NCBI GenBank assembly: GCA_017963125.1
Contig: JAGCUA010000076.1
Span: forward strand, 27,194-91,193
From: a bacterium
Lineage (GTDB): Bacteria; UBP6; UBA1177
Direction: 5' to 3'
DNA length: 64,000 bases
Under the pieces are notes generated by a model that saw nothing but the letters and a program-made list of their open reading frames with translations, had not been told where the DNA came from and ran no database searches. Shown piece by piece: positions 43,045 to 51,203 of the stretch; position 1 is the first letter of the stretch, and every line of letters starts with the position of its first letter. The position numbers were made by a program, and so were the translations under genes.

Positions 43045-43079
43045 TCAAAAAAGAAAGAGGGGACAACCGCCCCCTCTTT
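43045..43079 (-). terminator. Terminator or attenuator between the cPGS-like gene and arcC
   Basis: Minus strand AAAGAGGGG and CCCCTCTTT (9-bp stem, 8-base loop) followed by CTTTTTTG, in a 66-base intergenic space directly ahead of the arcC ribosome site (GGAG). Probably partial termination lowering arcC. Confidence 0.75.
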
Positions 43080-43100
43080 AACAAAATCAGTTACAAAAAA

Positions 43101-44462
43101 CTATTTGCAGCAGCCTTTGCATCCACCGAAAAGTTTGTCAACAATAACTTTCTTGAGCATTTCAGCGCCGTCTCCTCTCGGAGCGAGTTCGTAGCCGACT
43201 CTTACGATCGGTTTGTTGACTTTAACGACTCTGCCGAGGTCGATCGGGGTGCCGCTGAGAACGAGGTCAGCATCGATAGCGTTGATCGTGGTCTCAAGGT
43301 CTCTCATCTGCTCTTCGCCGTATCCCATAGCCGGAAGGATGCCTTCGCCGATGTTCGGGTACTTTCTGTAGGTGAAAGCGATTTTGCCGACAGCTGCCGG
43401 TTTCGGGTCAACCATCTCTTTAACGCCGTTTCTCTGCGCAGCGACTTTTGCAGCGCCGGTCTTCATGCCGCCGTGGGTAAGTGTCGGGCCGTCTTCAACG
43501 ATGAGGACTCTCTTTCCTTTGATGTCGCCGTCAACGGTAAGTTCGGAGTCAGCTTCGATAACGACTGCGTTCGGAGCGAGTCTCTTGCAGTTATCTTTAA
43601 CTGTTTTGATGTCTTCCGGAGTTGCGCTGTCCATTTTGTTGATGACGATAACGTCAGCCATAAGAACATTGACTTCGCCCGGATAGTAGAGGCATTCGTG
43701 ACCCGGTCTGAGAGGATCGACAACAACGATCTTAAGGTCAGAATCATAGAACGGGAAATCGTTGTTTCCGCCGTCCCAGAGGATGACATCGGGTTCGCCG
43801 TCAACATCTTTTTCAGCCTGACGGAGAATAGCTTCGTAGTCAACGCCTGCATAGATTACGTTGCCTGCAGCAATGTGCGGCTCGTACTCTTCCATTTCCT
43901 CGATTGTGCAGTTGTTAGCTTTAAGGTCTTCGATCTTAGCGAAGCGCTGAACAGCCTGTTTGTTGAGGTCAGGATCGTAAGGCATCGGGTGACGTACTGC
44001 AACGACCTTTTTGCCCATTTTCTTGAAAATATCATAGATGAATCTTGTTGTCTGGCTTTTGCCGCAGCCCGTTCTGACAGCGCAGATCGAGATGATCGGT
44101 TTGCAGGATTTGATCTTCGTCTTGTCATAGCCCATAAGAACGAAGTCTGCGCCGAGCGAGTTGACGAGAGCGCCTTTGCTCATAACTATCGGATAGTAAA
44201 TATCGCTGTAAGCGAATACGCATACTTCAACGCCGAGCTCTTTTACAAGTCTCGGAAGTTCGGTTTCGTCATAAATAGGAATACCGTTCGGGTAAAGGTC
44301 TTCGCCTGCGAGTTCCTTCGGGTACTTTCTTCCGTCGATGTCAGGAATCTGGGTTGCGGTGAAAGCAACTACTTCGTACTCGGGATTGTGTCTGAAATAG
44401 GTGTTGAAGTTGTGGAAATCTCTACCGGCAGCACCCATGATGAGAACTTTCTTTCTGGTCAT
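43101..44462 (-). CDS. Cyclic 2,3-diphosphoglycerate synthetase-like GTPase
   Basis: Start at ATG 44462 (GGAGG 5 bases upstream). 453 residues: N-terminal Rossmann-like part (VLIMGAAGRDFHNFNTYF) and a P-loop RTGCGKS (to S136), DVILWDGGNND and VIVINKMD (NKxD specificity) as in GTPases. Resembles archaeal cPGS and the bacterial COG2403 proteins that often neighbour carbamate kinase. C terminus ends in a cysteine cluster, FGGCKGCCK. Whether it makes cyclic diphosphoglycerate here is unknown; pairing with arcC suggests a role in nitrogen catabolism. Confidence 0.8.
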   Translation of the reverse strand: MTRKKVLIMGAAGRDFHNFNTYFRHNPEYEVVAFTATQIPDIDGRKYPKELAGEDLYPNGIPIYDETELPRLVKELGVEVCVFAYSDIYYPIVMSKGALVNSLGADFVLMGYDKTKIKSCKPIISICAVRTGCGKSQTTRFIYDIFKKMGKKVVAVRHPMPYDPDLNKQAVQRFAKIEDLKANNCTIEEMEEYEPHIAAGNVIYAGVDYEAILRQAEKDVDGEPDVILWDGGNNDFPFYDSDLKIVVVDPLRPGHECLYYPGEVNVLMADVIVINKMDSATPEDIKTVKDNCKRLAPNAVVIEADSELTVDGDIKGKRVLIVEDGPTLTHGGMKTGAAKVAAQRNGVKEMVDPKPAAVGKIAFTYRKYPNIGEGILPAMGYGEEQMRDLETTINAIDADLVLSGTPIDLGRVVKVNKPIVRVGYELAPRGDGAEMLKKVIVDKLFGGCKGCCK

Positions 44463-44491
44463 TTGATCCTCCAAATGTTAAGTTATTAAAA

Positions 44492-44531
44492 CGGCCGGAC
44501 AAGGTCAACGGCGGCCGGACACAGTCAACGG
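44492..44531. repeat. Two tandem 20-bp GC-rich direct repeats
   Basis: CGGCCGGACAAGGTCAACGG at 44492-44511 is repeated at 44512-44531 with two changes, then a partial third copy (CGCCGGA). Located 30 bases upstream of the cPGS-like start in otherwise A/T-rich DNA; read on the minus strand each unit contains CCGTTGAC, which could also supply a -35. Candidate operator. Confidence 0.8.
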
Positions 44532-44608
44532 CGCCGGAAAATATCATACTAAAATTCTATGTCAAGCCGAAAGAGAAAAAATTTAATAGTGATTCTGCTT
44601 ATAAGAAT

Positions 44609-45301
44609 TTAGTTCTCTTTTGAAAGGAAATTCCAGATGCATGCTGCAAGAGCCGCACCGATGAAAGGACCGACTACAAAAACCCAGAGAGACGCGCACG
44701 GAGCGAAGTTTCCGTTGATCGCAGCCGCTATCGCGGGGCCGAAACTTCTTGCCGGGTTGACCGATGTTCCGGTAAGACCGATGCCCAGGATATGGACAAG
44801 AACAAGGGTGAAACCGATGACTATGCCTGCAAACGAGCCGTGGTTGCCCTTCTTCGACGTTACGCCCAGGATCGTGAAAACGAAGAAGAACGTAAGCAGG
44901 ATCTCAACGATAAGACCTGCCGCTGCGCTTCCGTTCACGCCTGCGAGACCGTTCGAGCCGAAGCCGCCGGTCTTGTCAGCGATCCCGCCGAGACCGAAGA
45001 TGAGAGCAAGGAGTCCGGAGCCTGCAAGTGCGCCGAGGCACTGGGAGATCCAGTAGCCGAAAAAGTCTTTGATCGTCATTCCGCCAGTCATGAGGACGCC
45101 GAGGGATACAGCCGGGTTGATGTGACATCCGGAAATGTTGCCTACGCAGTAAGCCATTCCGACGATCGTAAGACCGAATGCAAAAGCGGTAAGAAGATAG
45201 CCGCAGCCCGCAGCCGCATCGCAGCCGACAAGCATTGCCGTACCGCAGCCCAAAGTTACAAGTGCACAAGTGCCGATAAATTCAGCAATGTAAGATCTCA
45301 T
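44609..45301 (-). CDS. Aquaporin, water-channel type (AqpZ-like)
   Basis: Start at ATG 45301 (GGAGG 7 bases upstream), 230 residues, matching AqpZ length. Both NPA boxes are present (62-64 and 182-184), with the selectivity-filter residues of water channels: H170, T179 and R185 (TSVNPARS). Six membrane helices. Lies between a lipoprotein (22-base gap) and the cPGS-like gene. Glycerol transport is unlikely because of the His. Confidence 0.92.
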   Translation of the reverse strand: MRSYIAEFIGTCALVTLGCGTAMLVGCDAAAGCGYLLTAFAFGLTIVGMAYCVGNISGCHINPAVSLGVLMTGGMTIKDFFGYWISQCLGALAGSGLLALIFGLGGIADKTGGFGSNGLAGVNGSAAAGLIVEILLTFFFVFTILGVTSKKGNHGSFAGIVIGFTLVLVHILGIGLTGTSVNPARSFGPAIAAAINGNFAPCASLWVFVVGPFIGAALAACIWNFLSKEN

Positions 45302-45323
45302 AATAAATTCCTCCAAAAATTAA

Positions 45324-46811
45324 TTAAAAAACCATAGGTGTACAGTATTCAATAGCTTCGCTGTAGCAGTCCATGCTGGTCGCATAGTCTCCGATAGTGC
45401 CGTCTGTACGCGCAGTCGACGGATCGCAGAGGATCGTTCCTCCGCCTGTTTCGATCGAATAGAAAGGCGGGAATTCGCCCTCTTCCATCTCTTCCATGCT
45501 GAATGTGTCCGGAATGCAGATCGAGATCTCAAGCCCCGTTGTTTCGCAGATCCACTGGTGGTGATCCTCGTTGCTGAATTCTTCAGCCCATTCAGTCTCC
45601 GTTCTGCAGATGAGACCGAAGTCGGGTCCTTCCGGATCTTCTTCATACACGGTGTCGCCGCAGTATTCATAGTAATCCATATAGCACTGTTCGACATTCT
45701 CGTTCGTGCATTCGAATTTCCGGTCGCCTGCCTGATAGTAGTTCTTTCCGTCGCCTTTTGTCGAAGCACAGAATTTCGACATTTCCCCTGTTTTTTCACA
45801 TTTACCCTGCTCTTCACAGTAGTAGCCGTCTTCGTATTCACCGTCAATATGTCCGCAGTACTCTTCCATTCCGAAAACACAGTCTTCGTTGTTTTCCGAT
45901 TCGCATTTGAATTCCTTGTTCCCGACTTTTATCGAGTAGATGTCGGAATATGCGCCGTAGAAATCACCGGAAACGCAGTAAACGAGCATCTCGCCTGTTT
46001 TCTGGCAGTATATCGAACTGTCTTCTTTGTCTTCGTAGTCGGCATCCTCTTCGTCACCGTAAAGAGTATCCCACTCTTTTACGGTCTTGCAGGTAACATC
46101 GCCCGAATGCTGTTTTCCGTTGTCTTTGGATTCTTCCTTAACTTCGTCAACGACAACAAAAGTGTAACTTGAGAAGTGACCGGTCGTCATCATGATCGGA
46201 TCTCCTGCAGCAGCGTTCATGATCGGGTCTCCTGCAGCATTCGTCATGATCGGGTCTCCCGCAGCAGCAAGCATGATAGGATCACCGGCAGCAGCATTCA
46301 TGATAGGATCGCCCGCAGCAGTTGTCAGATTGCCGTTGCTGATCATGATAGGATCGCCGGCAGCAGTCGTCATGATCGGATCGCCAGCTTCGTCGTATCC
46401 GCCGAACATCGCATAAGCTCCTTTTTTGCTGTAGCTCCATGTTCCGTCGCTTTTCATAACGGCAGCCGCAACGGTTTTGCCGTTTACAGATCTTTCCGCA
46501 TTGATTGTGATCACAACGGGTTTTTTGAATTTCGTACCTGAAGGACCAAATTCAACGACATTGGAAGCAAGTGCTTTTTTATTGTTGAATCCGTCTGTTT
46601 TGTAGAGTTTTACCGAAATTTCGGTGTCTTTGTCGAGTGCGCCGGCAGGAATTTTTATCTTTGCATCTCCGCCTCCGACTTCGATTTCTCCGCCTTCTTC
46701 CGCTTTGACAGTCTGCGATTTTTCTTCAATGACCTTTTTGCTTTCGCCGCCACCGCAGCTTACTGCCAAAAAGAGTACCGAAACAAGCAGTGTTACCAAA
46801 AATTTTTTCAT
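45324..46811 (-). CDS. Lipoprotein with ZU5-like domain, AGDPIM repeat array and three Cys-rich modules
   Basis: 495 residues; lipobox LAVSC (C19). Residues 35-110 form a ZU5-like sandwich (GGGDAKIKIPAGALDKDTEISVKLY). Residues 142-207 contain seven AGDPIM copies, six of the spacings 9 or 15 residues (9, 15, 9, 9, 9, 9), preceded by GGYDE. The C-terminal 250 residues contain three related Cys modules (CKTVKEWDTLYGDE; CQKTGEM; CEKTGEMSKFC; CETTGLEIS). Surface-exposed, probably; function unknown. Part of the 47887-to-45324 minus-strand gene run. Confidence 0.7.
   Translation of the reverse strand: MKKFLVTLLVSVLFLAVSCGGGESKKVIEEKSQTVKAEEGGEIEVGGGDAKIKIPAGALDKDTEISVKLYKTDGFNNKKALASNVVEFGPSGTKFKKPVVITINAERSVNGKTVAAAVMKSDGTWSYSKKGAYAMFGGYDEAGDPIMTTAAGDPIMISNGNLTTAAGDPIMNAAAGDPIMLAAAGDPIMTNAAGDPIMNAAAGDPIMMTTGHFSSYTFVVVDEVKEESKDNGKQHSGDVTCKTVKEWDTLYGDEEDADYEDKEDSSIYCQKTGEMLVYCVSGDFYGAYSDIYSIKVGNKEFKCESENNEDCVFGMEEYCGHIDGEYEDGYYCEEQGKCEKTGEMSKFCASTKGDGKNYYQAGDRKFECTNENVEQCYMDYYEYCGDTVYEEDPEGPDFGLICRTETEWAEEFSNEDHHQWICETTGLEISICIPDTFSMEEMEEGEFPPFYSIETGGGTILCDPSTARTDGTIGDYATSMDCYSEAIEYCTPMVF
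46191..46388 (-). repeat. 27-bp-period coding repeat (AGDPIM array)
   Basis: Seven copies of a GCAGGAGATCCGATCATG-like unit on the minus strand, with mixed ATCCGATC/ATCCTATC codon variants, in-frame throughout. A candidate site for copy-number variation. Confidence 0.9.
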
Positions 46812-46832
46812 AACGACCTCCTGAAATGATTA

Positions 46833-47234
46833 TTATTTGGAATTTTTCTTCCTGTTGATTTTTTCTTCCGCTTTTTCAAACGCTTCCTTGATCTTCAGGT
46901 ATCCGGCGACACCTTCGAGCAGTTCGACCGGCTCGTCCTTGATGAAGATCCCGATCGTGGGAACAGCCTTTATCTTGCACGGAACGATTATTTTCCCGTC
47001 GGTATCCTGAGCCAGATTGAAAGCTCCGACCCTCGCACGCCCTTTGAAATCGGTCGCGAACTTGGTCAGAGTCGAATAGACCATATTGCACGGCTGTGAT
47101 TTTTCGACATAAAAATCGACCACTACAGGAACCGTGGAATTTTTCAGCGAAGGATAGAACGTTTCATTCGAAAGTTCTACCGGATAGACTTTTTCATGCG
47201 GTAAAATACTTTTCAAAACATCAAAAAAACTCAT
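46833..47234 (-). CDS. Thioredoxin-like protein lacking the first active-site cysteine
   Basis: 133 residues with a thioredoxin fold: VVVDFYVEKSQPCNMVYSTLTKFATDF, then RARVGAFNLAQD and the cis-Pro AVPTIGIFIK. The usual WCGPC is replaced by KSQPC, so the nucleophilic cysteine is missing while the resolving one remains. Not exported (no signal). Start overlaps the acetyltransferase stop (ATGA). Probably a chaperone- or adaptor-like thioredoxin fold, or a monothiol variant. Confidence 0.78.
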   Translation of the reverse strand: MSFFDVLKSILPHEKVYPVELSNETFYPSLKNSTVPVVVDFYVEKSQPCNMVYSTLTKFATDFKGRARVGAFNLAQDTDGKIIVPCKIKAVPTIGIFIKDEPVELLEGVAGYLKIKEAFEKAEEKINRKKNSK

Positions 47235-47887
47235 TTTTCCTCCATATTTCCGGAAATCATTGTGACTTTTCCGCCGCTCAGAAGATATCTGCTTCCGTCA
47301 GAAGCGTCGACAGCCCCGCCGTTTCCGTCAAATTCAAGTTTATAGCCGTTTTTCGAGACCCAGCCGCGTATTTTCGCCGGAACTCCGTAGACAAGCGCGA
47401 AATCGGGGACATCACGGGTAACAACGCTGCCTGCGCCTATCATCGAATATTTTCCGACACTTACGCCGCAGACGATCGTCGCATTGGCACCGACAGTGCA
47501 CCCTTTTTTCATCAGCGTTTTCTTAAATTCGTGTTTCCTCTCGATGAATGCACGCGGATTGATGACGTTCGTGAAAACCATTGACGGTCCCAGAAAAACA
47601 TCGTCTTCAATTTCGACGCCGTCGTAAATCGAGATGTTGTTCTGCACTTTAACGCCGTTGCCCATTGTCACGTTCGCACCGATGACGCAGTTCTGACCGA
47701 TGTTGCACCTTTCACCTATCCTCGTATTCTTCAAAATATGCGAAAAACACCATATTTTCGTGTTTTTTCCGATAGTTACACCATCGTCAACTATAACTGT
47801 TTCGTGAATGAAATAATCCTTATCTGCCGCCATACCGCCGTCACCAAGATAGACACAGTTCATTTTTTCAGCGCTCTGCCGGAACAA
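47231..47887 (-). CDS. Left-handed beta-helix N-acyltransferase (WbpD/WlbB type)
   Basis: Up to 218 residues. Hexapeptide-repeat fold: DYFIHETVIVDDGVTIGKNTKIWCFSHI, then IGERCNIGQNCVIGANVTMGNGVKVQNNISIYDGV, VFTNVINPRA and the GAGSVVTRDVPDFALVYGVPAKIRGWV end. Typical of UDP-2-acetamido-3-amino-2,3-dideoxyglucuronate N-acetyltransferases that build surface polysaccharides. Start uncertain: TTG 47887 has AGGA nearby, ATG 47863 has no ribosome site, and ATG 47833 has GGTGA and matches the family start. Confidence 0.87.
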   Translation of the reverse strand: MFRQSAEKMNCVYLGDGGMAADKDYFIHETVIVDDGVTIGKNTKIWCFSHILKNTRIGERCNIGQNCVIGANVTMGNGVKVQNNISIYDGVEIEDDVFLGPSMVFTNVINPRAFIERKHEFKKTLMKKGCTVGANATIVCGVSVGKYSMIGAGSVVTRDVPDFALVYGVPAKIRGWVSKNGYKLEFDGNGGAVDASDGSRYLLSGGKVTMISGNMEEK

Positions 47888-47918
47888 GATCCTGAACAGG
47901 GTTCCTTAAAAACGCGGT

Positions 47919-47946
47919 ATTTTAGCAGGATTTTGAAAAATTGGAA
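47919..47946 (-). promoter_or_regulatory. Extended -10 promoter for the acyltransferase-thioredoxin-like operon
   Basis: Minus strand TGC-TAAAAT (hexamer 47924-47919) with a weak TTCCAA -35 (47946-47941) at 16-bp spacing. Confidence 0.45.
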
Positions 47947-48016
47947 TAAATTTTAAATCCAAACTGTTCAAGTACACTGTGCAGCGAAGCAAAAAAACGA
48001 ATTTTGCGGTGATTAT

Positions 48017-48044
48017 TTGCTTTTTTTAATATAAAAACTATAAT
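48017..48044 (+). promoter_or_regulatory. Promoter of the triple-thioredoxin-fold lipoprotein
   Basis: TTGCTT (48017-48022), 16-bp spacer, TATAAT (48039-48044), 53 bases ahead of the TTG start. Confidence 0.65.
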
Positions 48045-48096
48045 CAGGCGTTTTTTTGTTTATGGTTTTTTTACAACCTAATTAAAGGAGGAATCT

Positions 48097-49668
48097 TTGA
48101 AAAAGTCATTCATTATCGCTTCCGTTCTTGCTCTTCTGCTGGCTGTTATGCCCGCATGCGGCAACAAAGAACCCGAAGCAAAAGAAAAAGTTAAACTTTC
48201 TTTCCACGTTATGAGTAAATGTCCTTACGGTGTTCAGGTTATGAACGCAATCAAACCGACACTCGACAAACTCGGCAATGCAGTTGATTTCGAACTCAAC
48301 TACATCGGCTACGAAAAAGAAGGCGGCTGGATGCCGATGCACGGACAAACAGAGCGTGATGGCGACAAAATTTTCCTTTGCGCTAAAAAACACATGCCGA
48401 AAGATTACATGAATCTTATCGTCTGCATGAACAAAGAATCGAAAAAGATCCCTGAAAACTTTGAAAGCTGTGCAAAAGAACTCAACCTCAATGTTGCGAA
48501 AGTCAATGCATGCAAAGACGGCGACGAAGGCGAGCAGATCCTTCTCGAAAGCTACAAGTTCTCGAAATCGAAAGGTGCAAACGGTTCTCCGACGATCTTC
48601 CTTGCAGACCAGCCCTACAGAGGCGGAAGAAATCCCAACGATTTCCTCAGAGCTATCTGCAACGAATACAAAACCGCAAAACCTGAAGCATGCAGCTCGA
48701 TCCCCGAACCGGCAAAAGTAAAAGTTACAGTCATCACCGACAAAAGATGCAAAGAGTGCAGAGCAGAAGCTCTTGTAAACCAGCTTAAAGGAATGTTCCC
48801 CGGACTCATCCCGGAGATCATCGACTACTCCGACGCAAAAGCTCAGGAACAGTACAAGAAATTTGCTGAAGCAGGTTTCAAAACCCTTCCTATCATAGCT
48901 TTTGAAGAAGCAGTTGAGAAGACTGAAGAATACCAGAAGATCCAGCGCTGGACTGTAAAAGGCGGCGGAGCAGTGCTTCTCAGAGTCGGTGCAAAATTCG
49001 ACCCGACCAAAGAGATCTGCGACAACGGCATCGACGACACGGGCAACGGCAAAGTTGACTGTGCTGACGACGACTGCAAAGAAGAAATGATGTGCAGAAA
49101 AGAGATCCCCGCAAGAGTTGACCTCTTCGTTATGAGCCAGTGCCCCTACGGCGTTATGGCGCTCAACGCAATGAAGGAAGTTCTTGAAGCGTTCAAAGGC
49201 GACAAACTCGACTTCCACGTAAACTACATTGCAAACGAGACCGAACCCGGCAAATTCCAGGCACTTCACGGCCAGGGCGAAGTTGACGAGAACATCCGCG
49301 AACTCTGCGCGATCAAACACTACCCGAAAGACTACATGGATTACATCTGGTGCCGTAATGAAAACATCAGAGGAACCGACTGGCAGAAATGCGCAACCGG
49401 CAAAATCAAAGCTGACGTTATCGAAAAATGCTTCAGCGGCGGAGAAGGTGTAAAACTTCACAGCGAAAACATCAAAATCGGAAACGCTATGAATATCGGC
49501 GGCAGCCCGACATGGATCTTCAACAACAAATTCCAGGGCGGTGGCGTTGCAGCAAACGACATTCAGAGACAGATCTGCTCCCACAACCCGAATCTCAAAG
49601 GCTGCGCAGCTGACAAAGCAATCAAAGCCGGCGACAAACCTGCTCCTCAGGGCGGCTGCGGCGAATAA
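48097..49668 (+). CDS. Lipoprotein with three thioredoxin-like folds (GILT/DsbA-type CPYG)
   Basis: Starts with TTG at 48097, 4 bases after the strong AGGAGGA, giving the signal MKKSFIIASV; no ATG serves. 523 residues; lipobox AVMPAC (C21). Domain 1 carries CPYG at 42-45 (MSKCPYGVQVMNAI), domain 2 CKEC at 218-221 (DKRCKECRAEALVN), domain 3 CPYG at 349-352 (MSQCPYGVMALNAM). Domains 1 and 3 are related (CAKKHMPKDYMN versus CAIKHYPKDYMD; GSPT cis-Pro in both). A DNGIDDTGNGKVDC metal-like motif joins 2 and 3. Likely periplasmic or surface thiol oxidoreductase serving Cys-rich secreted proteins here. Confidence 0.85.
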   Translation: MKKSFIIASVLALLLAVMPACGNKEPEAKEKVKLSFHVMSKCPYGVQVMNAIKPTLDKLGNAVDFELNYIGYEKEGGWMPMHGQTERDGDKIFLCAKKHMPKDYMNLIVCMNKESKKIPENFESCAKELNLNVAKVNACKDGDEGEQILLESYKFSKSKGANGSPTIFLADQPYRGGRNPNDFLRAICNEYKTAKPEACSSIPEPAKVKVTVITDKRCKECRAEALVNQLKGMFPGLIPEIIDYSDAKAQEQYKKFAEAGFKTLPIIAFEEAVEKTEEYQKIQRWTVKGGGAVLLRVGAKFDPTKEICDNGIDDTGNGKVDCADDDCKEEMMCRKEIPARVDLFVMSQCPYGVMALNAMKEVLEAFKGDKLDFHVNYIANETEPGKFQALHGQGEVDENIRELCAIKHYPKDYMDYIWCRNENIRGTDWQKCATGKIKADVIEKCFSGGEGVKLHSENIKIGNAMNIGGSPTWIFNNKFQGGGVAANDIQRQICSHNPNLKGCAADKAIKAGDKPAPQGGCGE

Positions 49669-49679
49669 TCTTCACTGAC

Positions 49680-49710
49680 ACGCCGCCCGCGTGGCGGCGT
49701 TTCGTTTTTT
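49680..49710 (+). terminator. Rho-independent terminator
   Basis: ACGCCGCC (49680-49687), 5-base loop, GGCGGCGT (49693-49700), then TTCGTTTTTT. Ends the thioredoxin-fold lipoprotein transcript. Confidence 0.9.
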
Positions 49711-49751
49711 CAATCAAATTCAGTCAATCGTAACGGCGTAACGTTTCTTGA

Positions 49752-51203
49752 TTATTTCTTCCAGAAAGCTCTTATGAAAATGACCATGACTGTGAAGACT
49801 TCAAGTCTTCCCATAATCATCGCGGCAGACAAAAACCATTTCACCCAGTCTTTGAAAAAATGATAGTTCTCAACCGGACCGATCCTGCCGAATCCCGGGC
49901 CGATATTTCCGACAGTCGAGAGTGCCGCCGTGAAAGCGGTCAGAACGCTGACTCCTGAAGCGGCGCAGATACATGCGGTGGTAAGAACGCAGACGGCGTA
50001 AAGAAATACGAACGCCGAGATCGAATAGATCATATCCTTTTTGACCACGTTGCCGTCGATGAAAATCGTCATGATGGCTTTAGGATGGACAAGATACTTG
50101 AGTTCGTTTATTGCGAGTTTCATGAGTGTGACTATGCGTATAAGTTTCACGCCGCCGCTGGTCGAACCGCTGCATGCACCTGCAAACATTAAAAGAAAAA
50201 TGATATACTGTGCAAACGGCGGCCACTGCTTGTAATCGGCTGTCGCAAAACCTGTCGTAGTCAGAATCGAAACCACCTGGAACATTGCCTGCCTGATCGA
50301 ACCGTGAACGGAATAGAGTTTGTGATACAGGAGACTGTGCGCCACAATTATCGTTCCAATCGCGATGACCGCAAGATAAACCTTGAGTTCGGTATTTTTG
50401 AAAATCTGCTTCGCCCTTCCCGTAATTATTTTGTAGTGCAGGGTGAAACTCATGCCGGCAAGGATCATGAAAACTATGACTATCCACTCAATGAAGGGGG
50501 AGTTGTATGCGCCCACCGAAGCGTTTTTCGGTGAAAATCCACCTGTTGCGATTGTCGCAAAGGCGTGGTTAAAAGCATCGAAGTACGGCATTCCGGCAAA
50601 ATTGAGAAGCATAGCTTCGACAACTGTCAGTCCTACATAAATTCCCCAGAGTGTTTTCGCCGTTTCGCTTATTCTGGGCGAGATTTTATCAACTGTCGGA
50701 CCGGGAGCTTCCGCTTTAAGCAGCTGCAGACCTCCGACACCGAGCAGAGGCAAGACAGCTACCGCGAGAACGATGATCCCCATACCGCCCAGCCAGTGAG
50801 TCAGGCTGCGCCAGAAAAGCATCGACTTGGGAAGAGCTTCGATATCGGTCAGGATCGTCGCACCGGTTGTCGAAAAACCGGAAACCGTTTCGAAAAAAGC
50901 CTCGGAAAAGTTCGGAATTGCACCTGAAATATAGTATGGCAGTGCCGAAATGAATGAAATCGACACCCAGCATAGAACGACCAGAACAAAACTTTCCCTG
51001 ACTGCGATCCTGTGTATCTGCGAATGCCTTAAAAAATAAAATGAAACAGCGCAGATCGTTGCGACCGATATCATTACGCTGAAAAATGATTTCAAAGCAG
51101 CCGGCTCGTCGTAATACAGCGCGACCACAATGGGGAAAAACATACATAGTGCAACGAAAAACAGTATTAAAATCAGTGGTTTGAGTATTGTGTTAAAATT
51201 CAT
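49752..51203 (-). CDS. trkH: Trk-type K+ uptake membrane subunit TrkH
   Basis: 483 residues, about 10 hydrophobic helices. The four pore loops of KtrB/TrkH are visible: SGFSTTGATIL, FATIATGGFS, SILTTTGFAT and LSTVGNIGPGFG, plus CSGSTSGGVK. Overlaps the trkA stop by ATGA. Together with TrkA forms a potassium uptake channel driven by proton or membrane potential. Confidence 0.95.
   Translation of the reverse strand: MNFNTILKPLILILFFVALCMFFPIVVALYYDEPAALKSFFSVMISVATICAVSFYFLRHSQIHRIAVRESFVLVVLCWVSISFISALPYYISGAIPNFSEAFFETVSGFSTTGATILTDIEALPKSMLFWRSLTHWLGGMGIIVLAVAVLPLLGVGGLQLLKAEAPGPTVDKISPRISETAKTLWGIYVGLTVVEAMLLNFAGMPYFDAFNHAFATIATGGFSPKNASVGAYNSPFIEWIVIVFMILAGMSFTLHYKIITGRAKQIFKNTELKVYLAVIAIGTIIVAHSLLYHKLYSVHGSIRQAMFQVVSILTTTGFATADYKQWPPFAQYIIFLLMFAGACSGSTSGGVKLIRIVTLMKLAINELKYLVHPKAIMTIFIDGNVVKKDMIYSISAFVFLYAVCVLTTACICAASGVSVLTAFTAALSTVGNIGPGFGRIGPVENYHFFKDWVKWFLSAAMIMGRLEVFTVMVIFIRAFWKK

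Noticed and set aside
44492..44531. Possible mini-CRISPR or IS end
   Set aside because: Only two contiguous copies, no spacer, no transposase or cas gene.
46191..46388. Direct repeats resembling a CRISPR array
   Set aside because: The units are contiguous in-frame codons of a lipoprotein with no spacers, and no cas genes are near.
48106..49584. Long open frame on the opposite strand of the thioredoxin-fold gene (also antisense frames at 43473-44489, 35093-36175, 12430-13356)
   Set aside because: All are antisense shadows of clear genes, with Phe/Val/Cys-rich unnatural composition and no ribosome sites.
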